Assembly (NCBI GenBank): GCA_022605405.1
Contig: JABYQQ010000024.1
Span: 186,001-250,000, forward strand
Source of the DNA: Earliella scabrosa
Taxonomy: Eukaryota; Basidiomycota; Agaricomycetes; Polyporales; Polyporaceae
Length of the DNA stretch: 64,000 nt
Reading direction: 5' to 3'
A program made the translations under genes and the position numbers. This document shows, piece by piece, positions 46,199-57,864 of the stretch (position 1 is the stretch's first letter; every line of letters starts with the position of its first letter). The notes beneath the pieces were generated by a model. It ran no database searches. It saw only the letters and a list, made by a program, of their open reading frames with translations, and was not told where the DNA came from.

Positions 46199-46760
46199 GG
46201 TGGTTGCAAGGCAAGACCGAAAACGTGTCGACGTCGACTGGTTGAACTCTTGCATACTAAAAAGGTAAGGTACTTGTTTTCGCCACTCCCTTACATAAGA
46301 GGACCCTGCAAATCGTACAAAGCTTCAGTGGCCCGGTTGGTCTCAATGCACGCCCAGCCGGCATAGTAGACTACGCACGCGCAGAGCCTCACTCGCCGGA
46401 AGTGATTCGTGAGTTGGTTCAAGCAGTGGTACAAGGCTGTGACCAAGACTCCGGACTCGCGTGACGACCGTACGCGTTAAGTAGGAGTGAACACCACCAC
46501 TCCTTGCAATGGAAAAGAAGTCACATGAACGACTCGGTGTTCTCCTTGCCGTCGTTCCCCCACACAACACAACAGTTTTCATGGGTACGCAAGGTCTTTA
46601 TTGCCAAGGAGAAAACGCCATCTGCTACGGCGTGAACACACTATAGCGTCAGAGCAGAGTTAGATATCATGTAGGACGAACCAAGAACGAATGCTCACCA
46701 CTATCAACAAGAAAGTTTACAGCTCTCTGATCCCCATCTACTCTTCGTCTTACTTGGGAG
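46199..46760. other. Intergenic, nothing recognised
   Basis: Promoter of ankyrin gene B and 3' flank of the truncated copy. No feature stands out. Confidence 0.5.
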
Positions 46761-47562
46761 TCAAAACGCAGGCTTGATGGTCCCGTTGCGAATCCCAACA
46801 GCCATACGGTAGCGCCACGTCGGCAGGTCCAACTTCTCGTCGACGAGCAGCCAGTTCAGGTCGTTCGCACACTCGGGCAGCGCGAGGTACGCGTTCTCCT
46901 CCCCCCTCGACACCGTCGCATGGTCCTCGTCCCACGTACCGTCCCCAATCGGCGACTGCGCCATCGCGCTGTGCACCACAAAGTCGAGCGCGTCCAATAT
47001 CTCCCCGCCCTTCGCGAAGTACCGCGTGATCTGCTTCCGGTCGCTGACGATGGCGGCGGTGATGTTCTCGACGGTGGGCACGCCCGCCTCGCCCGGCTTC
47101 TTTAAGATGCTCGCGATGGCCGCGACGATGAGCGCGTAGCCGCGGTAGATGGCTTTCGTAAGTCCCGCTTCCTGGATGTCTTCTGGGAGGTACTCCAGAC
47201 CCGGGGCGCACTCGAGCTCTCCCGGGATGGGGGACTGCAGCGACATCTGCATCATGTCAGCGGCGATGGCTGCTTCGCCTATGTATCAGAGGCCCAGAGG
47301 ATCAGAAATAGTACATAAGATGGCCGTTAAGGGGGACGCACTAAGGAGACGGTAGCGCATCCTAGGAGAAAGCCACCCAAGCGTACATTTCCCGCAAGTA
47401 CAAGTCTGCTCGTCGTGCACGTCGTCCTGGATGTTCTGCTGGAGTTCCGACGTCAGTACAGATCTTGTGGAGAGGAGGGTCGGGAGCGGTACGACTCACC
47501 ATGTTCATGATCGTGAGGTAGGAGAGGCGAACGAACAAAGAGGGGAGTGGGGCGAAATACAA
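46761..47562 (-). pseudogene. 5'-truncated ankyrin/Cys-knuckle protein gene (copy C)
   Basis: Exons at 47500-47562 (start open), 47342-47438 and 46761-47278 encode the end of the ankyrin region, the knuckle CTCGKC followed by LGWLSPRMRYRL, and a well-preserved C-terminal domain (LEYLPEDIQEAGLTKAIYRG, LDALDFVVHSAMAQSPIGDG, CANDLNWLLVDEKLDLP), stop at 46761. No ATG, N-terminal module or ankyrin repeat is found between 47562 and the RNase H1 stop at 47865, so the first half of the gene is missing. The remaining exons have intact frames and splice sites, so the truncation is either young or the fragment is still expressed. An internal ATG at 47255 could give a 164-aa protein. Confidence 0.7.
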
Positions 47563-47864
47563 GGTATGCAGCCGTCGTAACTCGGTTCATCCGCACGAGG
47601 CGGCTCTTGTTCCCTTAGGACACCTGAACCTTAGGACGGCGTGTTCATCTTGAGGATGTCCGTATTCGGATTAGATTCCAGAAGGTGTCGCTTCATCGAC
47701 CGCCGTTGGGATGACAGTGATCGCCGTGGGTTCGCCCGCCAGCCTGCAAAGTCAGCAATGGCAGTAGCACTGTCACAACAGGAACGCAGGGACTCCAGAA
47801 AATCGCATAACGTACAAGATACGAGCATACATCCAGACGTACATTCGGTTTAGATCGCATTCGG

Positions 47865-49603
47865 CTATTGCCATACTCCTTCTGTTTGCGCCTCGCGCAT
47901 GAGCTCATCATCGTCTAAGAGGCACCCTGCATATATCTGAATGATTAGGTTAGTGACGTCAACTTGAGAAACGGCGCCCGTTGCTACGTACCTCTAGCTC
48001 TTTCTGAGAGATGCGCACATCCTTGCGACCATGGACCATACCAGGAGGGTATAGTTCAGCTGGCATCTGAGCGTGCTGGGCATATCCGCTCGCAGAAAGC
48101 GAACTAATAGAGGGAAGTCGGGACTCCGCGGAAATGGAGACAGCCGGAGGCGGGTTTGGGTTAGTAGGAGTGCGGACAGCTGTTGCAGGTGCGGCTCTTG
48201 AAACCGCCGCCGGTGCTTCTGAGGGGGCAGACTGCTTCTGCCGAGAAGACATCTTCCGCGGGACGCTCACTTTCTCCGCATTCACGGCGACGGAAGGACT
48301 AGACAAGCTGCGCATGCGCGCACGAGTTGCGTCCATGAGAGCGTGCCAGTCCTGTTCGGGAACCGGTGGGCGAAGTGCACCCTGGTTCGCCAACGTGTCC
48401 GCTGCTTCGTTTCCTTCTATTCCCGTGTGCGCTTCCACCTTCACGAAATCAACCTGTAGACGCCATGGTCAGCTGGGGGAGGGTCCAGGGGCGCGTTCTC
48501 TGTCGATTATGCACCTTCTGTCTCAAGACGACCCGTCGCTCCTCAAGCAGTAGATCTGCGTACTGTATGAGGGGCAGGTTCTTGACCGGTTTTCCGCTGG
48601 CTGTGACCCATCCTTTGCGTTTCCATCCATGTAACCACACGTTCATGGCTGTCGTAAAACCCAGCTATCAGCTAAACGCTCTCTTTACCACGACCGTGTG
48701 GCACCCACAATTGATGCTGTACTCGGAGTCGGTTTTAATCTCCAGCGGGCGGTCCTTCGGCGCTGTCTCGAGCACACGAATGATAGCCTGAGCCATGAGG
48801 CGGCGTCAGTCCACCGGAGGCTGACATTCCGATAGCACACAACTCACGATGAGTTCTGCACGGTTATTGGTTTGGTCGCCGGGGCAGCGCGCACTGACAT
48901 TCCTGTGTTATGATTGACGCGGGGATGAGCAGACAATCATGGAGAATCATTAAACGACGAACCGAGGGTCGTCTGGCCCCCACCAGACGCCGACGCCCGC
49001 TGTCGAGCCCACCTTCCCGTTCCCTCTGCATGATCCATCGGTGAAGACGACAATGGGATCTGAGGATGTTACTCCATTTCCTCCGGTGGTGATCGGGGGT
49101 GTCGATGACCCGCGTGGTGACGAGGCGTTCGGGGAAAGGGCGGGAGTTCGATCTATCGAGGAAGAAGTCGTGCCCATACTCGTGACTGTAGGTGAGGCGG
49201 GCCGAGTATCGGAAGCAGGCAGTCTGACGGTATCGTTTGCTGGCTTGAGAACAGGTCCGGCTTTGGCGGCAGGTGGTAGCACAGTAGGGACCTCAGTTGG
49301 AGCATTGGTCCTTGCGGAATTCGCTGTCCGAGCTGCAGGGGCTGCAGCAGCGCTGGATGTCCGTGTCGTGGCTGGGCCAGAGTTCTCGCTGATCCACAGC
49401 TCCGCATCTGCAGCATTCAAAAACTTCCTGTACTTGGCACCGTAGAAGTTCAACACTTGGGCAGCACAATCTTTCCTATAGAGGGAGGCGGCGAAACTGA
49501 GACAGGAAGGAAGACTTGTGATACGACGTACTGCTTACCATTCCATGTAGATGCCCGGCTTTCGTCCCCTTGCAACAGCATAACAGCCCGGCTTCGACGC
49601 CAT
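47865..49603 (-). CDS. Ribonuclease H1 (viroplasmin-like N-domain plus RNase H)
   Basis: Seven exons (49539-49603, 48963-49475, 48848-48902, 48709-48787, 48515-48648, 47992-48453, 47865-47936) join in phase into 459 aa. Residues 1-55 form the hybrid-binding (caulimovirus viroplasmin-like) domain (CYAVARGRKPGIYMEW, FYGAKYRKFLNAADAE). A 100-residue Ala/Thr/Pro-rich linker follows. The RNase H domain has all acidic active-site positions: FTDGSCRGNG (Asp at about 168), NNRAELI, KTDSEYS and GNEAADTLANQG. The enzyme cuts RNA in RNA-DNA hybrids in nucleus or mitochondria. After the catalytic domain comes an unusual tail of about 140 residues ending in an acidic helix (AGCLLDDDELMREAQTEGVW). The gene is divergent from the Nudix gene at 50320. 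Confidence 0.93.
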
Positions 49604-50319
49604 GCTAGTCACTCAACTCAACAAACGTTATCCCTCCGGTTGTTTCAGTCTGTCTTCCGCTTGAAGATGGGCGAGGGATCGGATGGCTGAACCTGTCGAC
49701 AGTTGCGGTAGTCGAAGTAGTCGAGGTTGATGGAGCTCAATTTTCGTGCAGACTGAACGGGCTGGTATATGGGGGCAAACGCAGGATCGTTTGAGCGGTG
49801 AGCGACTGGGTCAGAGTTCGAGTCGAAGCGACTGCGGGTCCGACGCGAACTTTGAACGTGTCGTAATCACGTGGTGGGCTGCTGTCGCCGCATTTGGCAA
49901 CTCGTGCTTTCTGCCACCCCGCCATCACCTTGTCCAACCGCATTCTGCCCCCAAACGACCTGCTTGGTGTCTTGAGCTTAGCGGACCGCGTGGCGAAGAT
50001 GTGAGACTAATCGTGGTTGGACACTGGGACGTAGCAAATCTAAAAGTCGATCTCCAGCGTGAGCGCATTGTATACGTCCCTGCGGATACTCTGGCAAGCA
50101 AATCACGGTGTCTTCTCTATGAATCACTTAGGTGCGTGCCACTTGATATGCCCGAGCTGTCATTGTGCACTTATGCACTGCATAGCGGAGAGACGTGCTC
50201 TCGTTGTGGTGACGACAGCCGTGACGGCTCTTGGTATCCTTCCAGCAGCGTATCTCGCCCTCAAGAGACTGTTCGAGAGTAAGCTCCTTCCTATACCTCT
50301 AATACCTGACATTTTCTTG
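49604..50319. promoter_or_regulatory. Divergent intergenic region between RNase H1 and Nudix genes
   Basis: 716 bp separate two outward-reading start codons (49603 minus and 50320 plus), so both promoters lie here. The Nudix frame stays open upstream to 50059 with a hydrophobic stretch, so a longer N-terminus is possible. No TATA box is clear. Confidence 0.5.
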
Positions 50320-50925
50320 ATGAACGACATTGAGCCAGAGAAGCGTCTCCAAGTGCACTACACCTCCTCCCAATTCATCCTGGCGGCAGGCGCAATTCCG
50401 TTCCAATTCGACTCTGACGGCATCCCAAGGCGCGTCCTGTTAGTCCACCATACGAAAGGCGACGCGTGGATGCTCGCCAAGGGACGCAAAGACCAAGGAG
50501 AGGACCTTGCAACTGCCGCGACGCGCGAGGTTTTCGAAGAGACAGGCTACCCCTGTCGTCTACATCTCGTCCCGCGTCTCCCTACCTGCGCCCCAACGCC
50601 GCACCCGGCAGAAGCAGGCTTCCAGCCGCACGAGGCCCGCATCGCAGAGAACAGCACCGAGCCATTCATGATTACCTTCCGACCCATCGGCGTTGACAAG
50701 ATCAAGCTGATATTTTGGTACATCGGTGCCGTCGACATCCCGTACGACAGCAAGGCGGATGCGACCGAGGTCACGCAACCTGGGAGCCACCAGCTCGCAG
50801 AGGGGTTTGGCCAAGTAAAGCTCTTCGACATTCCCGAAGCGTATGAGAAAATTGCATTCGAGGGCGACCGAGAGCTGGTGCGCACCGCCGTCGATATTCT
50901 GACTAGTCAAGTCAAGACAGCATGA
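50320..50925 (+). CDS. Nudix hydrolase
   Basis: A single exon encodes 201 aa. The Nudix box is perfect: G55 x5 E61 x7 R69 E70 V71 x E73 E74 x G76 Y77 (begins GRKDQGED, ends REVFEETGY). The fold start FILAAGAIPFQ and HHTKGDAWMLAKG before the box are typical of fungal Nudix proteins of the diadenosine/diphosphoinositol polyphosphate type. Such enzymes hydrolyse nucleoside-diphosphate-X bonds using Mg; the substrate cannot be read from the sequence. ATG 50320 (MNDIEPEK) was preferred because the domain starts about 17 residues later. An in-frame upstream extension from about 50059 with a hydrophobic segment cannot be excluded and would add a membrane anchor. Confidence 0.9.
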   Translation: MNDIEPEKRLQVHYTSSQFILAAGAIPFQFDSDGIPRRVLLVHHTKGDAWMLAKGRKDQGEDLATAATREVFEETGYPCRLHLVPRLPTCAPTPHPAEAGFQPHEARIAENSTEPFMITFRPIGVDKIKLIFWYIGAVDIPYDSKADATEVTQPGSHQLAEGFGQVKLFDIPEAYEKIAFEGDRELVRTAVDILTSQVKTA

Positions 50926-51263
50926 CGAAGGTGAGCCAATGAGAGCTGATTGTCTCTTGACCTAGAGCCCATGTTCTCATTCTCCGTGGTGCAGGGGGTG
51001 TCCGTCTCATACTGTACTGTCCCGTGGAGGCTTCCTTTGGAGGCGCACTGTGTACTTACATGGGTTCAAGTTCGTCAAGCCATACATGTCATGCCGGCGA
51101 CGCGATCCCGAGCTTTGTGATCGAGTGCCGCAGCCGCCGCGCAGTTCGGGGCGCGCGTAGCGCGCCATCAAAGTGACACTACTTTGAGCTTGTCCGCTAC
51201 GCTAAATAGCTTGAAGTCGCAGCTGTCTTCCACACCACCATCATCGATTGACTCGAGTCGAGT
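50926..51263. other. Short intergenic region
   Basis: 3' flank of the Nudix gene and promoter of the cupin gene. Nothing else is seen. Confidence 0.5.
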
Positions 51264-52063
51264 ATGGCGACGCACGGGCCCTCGTACCCCATCCCCAACT
51301 CGGTCGCGATCGAGCAACTGAAGCTCATCAGGCACCCCGAAGGAGGTGCGTGTTTCCAATTTCCTCTGACGATGTCTCAACACAAACTCATCGAACATGA
51401 TCAGGCTACTTCGCGGAGACGGATCGTCAGTCCGCACAGGTTCCATCGCCTTTTGCAGGTGAGGGAATTGTTATGGTTCGTCGATACGCCTCGCTAAGAC
51501 GAGTACGCATACTACATAGATCAAGCACCCCGATCACTGGCTACATCAATCTACTACCTCTTGACACCGGATGAACCAAGTGGTGTGATCCATATGAACA
51601 AGTCTGCGGTGAGTCAAGAGACCTCATTGAGTCGCTGTGACATGGCTGAATAAGAGGGTAGACGATGCACGTCCTCCACCAGGGCCGTGCGGAATACACG
51701 CTCATCACGCCAGGTAGCCCGCCTAAGATTGAAAAGAAGGTAAGCTCTCGCTCATTTGTTGTGGACACCCACACGCTGATCGTGAGGTAGGTCATGGGCC
51801 CGAACATCCACGCCGGCGAGGTGCTGCAACTTCTCGTGCCCACGGGAGTGTGGAAAATGTCTCGGCTGCTTCAAGAAGACCTCGACGGAGCTTCGGACGA
51901 AGGCGCGAAGGACCGTTGTGGATGCTTGATCACGGAGGTGGTCTTCCCCGGGTTCGCCTGGGAAGACCATGCGTTCCTTACGCTGGAGGAATTCAACAAA
52001 CTCTGGGATGATCCCAGTGTTCCTGAGGCGAAGGAGTTGCTCCAATACGTGAGGAAGGCATAG
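51264..52063 (+). CDS. DUF985 cupin (RmlC-like) protein
   Basis: Five exons (51264-51345, 51405-51458, 51520-51608, 51662-51739, 51791-52063) give 191 aa in phase. The family opening is present: LKLIRHPEGGYFAETDR, followed by RSLATSIYYLLTPDEPS, HVLHQGRAEYTLI and a second strand region VMGPNIHAGEVLQLLVPTG, ending CLITEVVFPGFAWEDH. This matches the small bacterial and fungal DUF985 proteins, a single cupin barrel. The His and Glu residues of the barrel could bind a metal or sugar nucleotide; the biochemical role is unknown. No targeting signal is seen. The gene sits between a Nudix hydrolase and a methyltransferase on the same strand, without evidence of a functional link. Confidence 0.92.
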
Positions 52064-52400
52064 ATAGATCATAGATATAGTAGATACAGACAGGTTGGAG
52101 ATCGGAATTGACAGAAGATAGAGGTGACCGATTAACGCGTAATCGCGCGACGAGTGCAGGTCCATTGCGATTCGAGCCCTGTGCCTCTAGATACCTGACG
52201 TGCACATGTTACGGCGATACCGCGCTCGTCCCCGAGAACTGAACAATGCAACATGCATCATGCATCACGACGGGCACGGAGGACCGAGGTCGAGTCAATG
52301 AGGACTCTGGTCGAGTCAACGAGGGCTCTGCTAGAGCTGAGAGAGAGACCATATCAATCTTCACAGTGGGAGAAGGGCATCCCTACTACTCTTCCACACG

Positions 52401-53328
52401 ATGTCTGCACCCCCATCGCTCGACGATCTCGATGCCATCGCCGCAATCTACCCTCACAAGCCGGAGCACTTCTACATAGTGCGGCCACAGATCGAACAGC
52501 GCGCCCAGCTCGTGACGAAGTGGGATATCAAACCTGGGGAGAAGGTGTTGGAGATTGGGTGTGGACAGGGAGACTGCACCGTCGTTCTTGCGACTGCAGT
52601 GGGAGATGAAGGGTCTGTGACCGCGGTCGATCCCGCCGACCTCGACTACGGTAAGAGATGCACCTCCCGGATATCGAATGACCTTCACTGAGGTTCACCC
52701 GGCAGGTGCACCGCTCACGCTGGGTCAAGCCCAAGCCCATCTCCGCGCCTCCCCGGTCGGGCACCGTATCACCTTCGTGCAGTCCGACCCCATCACGTTC
52801 CTGCAAAGTACCACAGAGCATTACACCACGGTCATCCTGGCGCAGTGCACCTGGTACTTCGCGACGCCTCAAGTCTTCTCCGACATACTCGTTGCCCTCC
52901 GCGACCGCGCGGACCGTATCTGCATATCGGAGTACGCACTCACCGCGGCCGACCATCGTGCGTCCCCACACGTCCTCGCCACACTTGCACAGGCTGCGCT
53001 TGAGTGCAGGAAGCCGTCCTCCTCGAGCAACGTCCGCACGGTCTTGTCGCCGGAGCGGCTACGCGCGGCGGCGCTTGCAACGGGGCTGAGCGTGAAGGCG
53101 GAGTCGGTCGTCCAACCTCCGGAGGGGATGCTTGACGGGACGTGGGAAGTCGGTTGGGTCGTGTCCAAGGATTTTGAGAAGGAGATTGAGGAGTTCGTAA
53201 AGGACGAGAGGGAAAAGGCCGTCGTCGTTGCTGCACGAGACTCGGTTCGGGCGGCTTCAGAGTTGGTGAAGGCGACGGGAGACAAGGTCCGCACGATGGA
53301 TGTCTGGGTCGCGACGTTCGCAAAGTAG
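52401..53328 (+). CDS. SAM-dependent methyltransferase
   Basis: Two exons (52401-52650, 52706-53328) give 290 aa. Motif I is VLEIGCGQG at residues 49-57, with the acidic strand-2 end at VTAVDPADLD. Later parts include TFVQSDPITFL, VILAQCTWYF in the motif IV position and ICISEYALTAADHRASP. It is a class I Rossmann methyltransferase, probably acting on a small molecule, as seen in many basidiomycete single-domain members. The C-terminal part (LRAAALATGLSV, PEGMLDGTWEVGWV, KEIEEFVKDEREKA) is alpha-helical and charged. The substrate is not predictable. ATG 52401 has a good context (ACACGATG) and is close to the first conserved block. Confidence 0.9.
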
Positions 53329-56300
53329 ACGATGTAAAATGCAGCTAGGACGAGAGAGAGAGGCTGGAGCTGGCTGGAGAGGGAACGGAAGTGATGTGGA
53401 TTTTGACGCCCATGTAGGGTCCGTCTCGGGTCGTGCTCTCCTCCTCGACTCATACGTTCCTCTCCTTCCACATTGTCCATCCTATGTCCAGCGTCGGGGC
53501 CGCCATGACTCGCTTATCTACCTGCATATGTCTAACGTGTACCCGCAGATCTCTCTCGCAGGCAGCGAGATTTACATAATAGGAAGAAGCACGCGTGGGG
53601 AACACACGACGGCAGCAAAACGTAACCCGGTACGGGAAGTTGCCTCCTTTACCTTCCGGTCTCGCAGTGCCCACGGCGCGGTTTGGTTCCAAGGCAAGTG
53701 GACACGCTCTAGTCTGAGGAGGAGACGTCACCCTGAACGTGTTGCAGCAGGTAAATCTGCCTCATGGCAGCCTTGCGCATTTCTCCGGCGCGAGGGAATA
53801 GCGCACCAAGGACTTCGCGAGGCTATGACGATCTGGCTGAGATGAAAATGTGGTTTGGCTTCGTGTGCATAGGGTTCGCGTTTTGCGCGAGCCAAGCGCG
53901 ACGCTGTATCCTAGATGAACGGATATGGATGGCTCGGTGCGTCCATCTCAGGCTCTTCCTTTGTCCAGCGCGCGTCCTTCGCGTGGTTCCCCACGGACCC
54001 TGTGCGCACAATCCAGGTACACCCACCAAGTCCACACGCATTCCGCCGCCATCGGAAGTTGGTTGTGATCGGTGCGTAGGTACTGGGTCAGGAGAGGAGC
54101 AATTGAGTCCATGGTGGCCAAATCAGGACGCTCCTATCCGCTAGGTAAGTTTATGTCCGCGGTTTTGTTTCCTGCATGACGCGAGTGCCCGTGATTATTG
54201 ACAGTGCGCTGTGAGGTCTGTCTTCTCTAGCAGTAGTCTGGCCCCGACGATCGGAGAAGCACTACAACTTCCGTGATCCTGCAGCGATGAAGCAGGCACG
54301 CTCTCTCTCGGGCGTGTTACACGAAGCACATTGAATACCCTTCCACGGTCGCAGTTGTCAATTAGAGGGAGAAATTTCCACAACAAGAAGCAAGAGTTGG
54401 ACTCTGCTCGTCGAGTCGGCAGCGTGTTTCTCAATCGAGGCGTATCGATATTTTCCCGATGAGGCTAAGGACGGATCGGAAGAGCCCTTCATGGGAAGAC
54501 CGCGGTATTGTCTATGCTCGTCCGATGCAGCAGGCGGAGCGTCGTTCCTGCTGCGTTTCACTCCATATGCTATCTATCTGCACACAGGACGCGAACAATA
54601 GCATCCAAAACTCTCATGATATTGCTGCAAAATCTTGGAACAGTTCAAGCGTGGCCGACTCACCGTATCACGTTGTTCGCGTCGGCTCACCGGCTCAAGG
54701 CTCCCTTATGTATATGCCGGTACGGGCCAACTTCCTTGTATCTGTTCAACCACTCTACGCGCACAACGCGCACACGAAATTCCTCATGAGTGGCCTCCGG
54801 TGCGGCAGCCTTGTGCTAAAGATACCGAATGAACAGAGATGCGGGTATGAACCCTTGGTGTAGTACTGCGGGAGGCAGCTGGTGGCACGACGTCGCCAGA
54901 TGCGGTTTTGACAGCGAGAAATCCGTGCTTGTTGTTGATCCACTGCAGTGTCCCGCAATCCCGGGTGCATGCAACCACCGCAGGTCATTTATCGCCCTCT
55001 CTAACATTCCTAAGCACCGAGGCCGCGATTCGAGTTGGCCTGTTGGCTCGTTGGTACTGTGGTTCAACATTCGCGGTGTATCTGCAATCCGGCACTTCAG
55101 CAAAGACGCGGCGCGCACGGCGACACGGAGCTGTCATCATTCCATCCACGGGGCCCGGCGCGCGACAACAAACGGAGACACTGACATGAATGCGTGCCAC
55201 TGCCCGTCTTCCATCGCCGCCGAAAGTAACGATACATATCACACACCCTCTCTCCGAGTCTCTCGACACTTCCAGAGTTCATCCCACTCGCGCACACGGG
55301 GTCTCGGACGAACACAGTCATTGAAGTAATATGCCGCCGGGGTGCCCGCCGGTTATCAACCAGCCCATTGCGCGACGAGCAGCGGTCGCTCGCGGAGTTG
55401 GCGCTTGCGAGCGTGATGGGAGAGAATATTGAGCGTCCGCGCGCCGCCGGAGCTAATGGCTGGCACGAGCTCGGGGCCCGCGATGAGCCTGCTGAGCGAG
55501 GTTCCTCTGAAGGCGGGGAAGACAGGGGAAGAAGCGCGGTGAGTCGGTAGCCGCATGGCAATACCATCTGTCAGAGCGTGATCAGCGTAGGTGCCCACGA
55601 GATGGCTCTGCCTCATCTTGCGGTACGTAGGATCAGCTTCTGTGCCAGGGTCCCGAGACCTCGCGCACAAAAAGTCACTATCTGGGGAAGGGGCGATGTC
55701 CTTGTACTGGATTGGGGCATGAGCGTCCGTGGGTGTGGTACAGAGCTAACGACCCTGGATTTCTGGAAGCAGCACTGCTGTGAGGGGGATGGGAGAACTG
55801 CAAACAGGCGGTCACATTGCGGGAGTGGGTTGGAATGACGGCGGGGAATGCACCGTGCTCGTAGAATCTCCCAGTGTATATTGGGAACCAATGAAGCGTG
55901 TGCATCACCATGGACAAAATACGAGCATCCGCAATGGAATAGGTATGGCACCACATGCGGATGTTCTAGTTTTTTCTTGGTATATGTCTCACGGCTATCG
56001 CGAGATCGAAGAGACACCATTCGGGCCCACATGCTCACCAATAGCCCCAAAATCCGAAGAAGGTGCGCCTGTATTCCAGTAATGTCCGACTGTATCAAAA
56101 CGTCACGGTCGGTAAATCTAGAAGAACATCGGCAAGACCGCACGGCTGCCAGTGGGCCATTAGTATGAGGATGGATCAAGACCACATCCCAAACATCTTG
56201 TCCTTAGCAACACAAAATAAGGACGTTGTATGATGGGGTGCACGCTCATAATGTTGGAACGGTCTACATGCACCTACATTGAGCTAGCCAGGCGTGCGCC

Positions 56301-57546
56301 CGCAAAGCGAAATGGAGCCTGGATGGAGCGAGAAGTTGTTTGATGGATTATGGCCAGGCTCGCGAGCACAGATGCGCCACCAAAAGCGGCGACTCAGCGT
56401 TCAGAGTTGAACGCCTGCCGCCGAAGTTGGGTGGGCAGATCCGTCGATGTGCTGCACAGGTCGAGCAACGACCGGCCACCGTACTGGCCTGAAGCAATTC
56501 AAGGAGACGCAGGGATGCAGACTAGACGTATGGGGAATGCAAGATTGGGAAGGTCCCGTCGGTGGAGGAGAGATGCCGCCCTCGGCGTTCATAAAGAACG
56601 GAGAGCCAGATGCACTGCCCCGGATTGATGAGTAGCGGTATTTTCTGACAGTTACAGCGAAGAACGAATAGACTTTACGTTGTGGAGGCAGGAGGCGATG
56701 AGAGCAAGCATGGAGCCCAGATACAGTGGCGTCATGGCGAAGATATGGTCGAGCTCAGCGCGAACTCAAGGCTGGTGGTGAGTACTTCAAGACACGGCGG
56801 GCAAACCGGTATTTTCGACTGGAGAAAAGGCGGTCAAAAAGAGTCGGACGAGGCATGCTAAGTCACGTGTTGGCGAAAAGGCGTTGAAAAGGGTCAGAAC
56901 AGGTTTCCTGGAGCGCCAAGCATGCCTTGTGTGGCTCTTTTTGACCGCCTTTTCTCTCGTACAAAATTCTGGTATGCCCGTCGTGAGAGTGATCACCGTG
57001 CGGTCAGGCTGGTCGGCTGGCCGGGGCCCGGTTCCGGCATTCGTCCGTAAAACTTCCAGATAAGGCAGTTTTGCTTGTGTGTGCGTCTGTGGGTCCGCAT
57101 TCCAGGCGTGGGAATGCCACCAAACAGAGGGATCACGAGCGCTGCCCCATGTCGTCCTAAGCCTCTCGCTCCGGTCCCTCGATCGGCCATTATTGTACTC
57201 TACGCGGTGAGGCACAAGCACACTTCGGTACATAGCAAAGCGGGTCCATCTGGCTCGCTCGACTACTCCTGGCTAGTCCACAAGTTGACCGAACAAAAGC
57301 TGGTAGGAGACAGTGAGAACCGATTCCAGGCCCGGGACAATCCGCTCACGAACGGCGGATAAGTAGACACGTTGTCATCGTCCTCATTGCACCCTGGCGC
57401 GCCGGATACCGCCGCCGAGATCAGGACGCACCGCAGTGTGGGTATCTGCGTCGATGATGACACTTAGACTCCTCATGCCTCTGGAGAGCCTAATCGCCTT
57501 CGAGCACTCGTACGGGTCATGCCTCAACGTTGAACCACGCATAACG
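53329..57546. other. 4.2-kb gene-poor region
   Basis: Frames of 90-190 codons overlap on both strands but none shows a domain, consistent splice pattern or fungal codon bias. No transposase, reverse transcriptase or tRNA is seen. The only structured feature is the inverted repeat at 56806-56971. Decayed transposon or heterochromatic spacer is possible. Confidence 0.45.
56806..56971. repeat. Inverted repeat with perfect 22-bp core and an internal third copy
   Basis: A 22-nt string at 56822-56843 (begins GAGAAAAGGCGGTC) has its exact reverse complement at 56935-56956. Similarity continues outward and inward to arms of about 55 nt (both contain GGCATGCT next to the loop side). Between the arms, at 56872-56903, a third related copy (GGCGAAAAGGCGTTGAAAAG) lies in the same orientation as the left arm. 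A transcript would fold into a long hairpin. It could be a MITE end, a small-RNA precursor or a regulatory hairpin. No target-site duplication was recognised. Confidence 0.75.
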
Positions 57547-57864
57547 CTATGACGCGTCATTCTGCTCGAGCCACCATTGGTAACCATCGGTAACGATCAT
57601 CGTGAACAGGTACGTTCGGCGCTTGGGATTACGGACTCGTGGGAAGGAGTTGATCTGGATCCCCTCCCGCGTTACTCCCACGACTCGGAGCTGACCATCT
57701 CGACCTTGTTCTTCGGCCTTTCCTCCTCCGCTTGGTGCAAACGAGGGCGCGTTCTGGACTCGCTTGTACCACTCTTCGCGGGCAGCCCTCTTCTGTCGTT
57801 CTGATTTGAGCGTTTCCGTGAAGGCGTCTCGTAGGCTCCGACTCGGATGTGATTGCTTCAACAC
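57547..57864 (-). CDS. Possible small basic protein, 5' end unresolved
   Basis: A minus-strand frame runs FVLKQSHPSRSLRDAFTETL, then SERQKRAAREEWYKRVQNAP and ends TMIVTDGYQWWLEQNDAS. The composition is protein-like (charged helix, then aromatic end) and unlike the shadow frames nearby. No ATG starts it; a splice acceptor (GGTAG) at about 57878 would allow an upstream exon, perhaps from a start near 58000-58060, but I could not fix it. Family not recognised. Confidence 0.35.
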   Translation of the reverse strand: MLKQSHPSRSLRDAFTETLKSERQKRAAREEWYKRVQNAPSFAPSGGGKAEEQGRDGQLRVVGVTREGIQINSFPRVRNPKRRTYLFTMIVTDGYQWWLEQNDAS

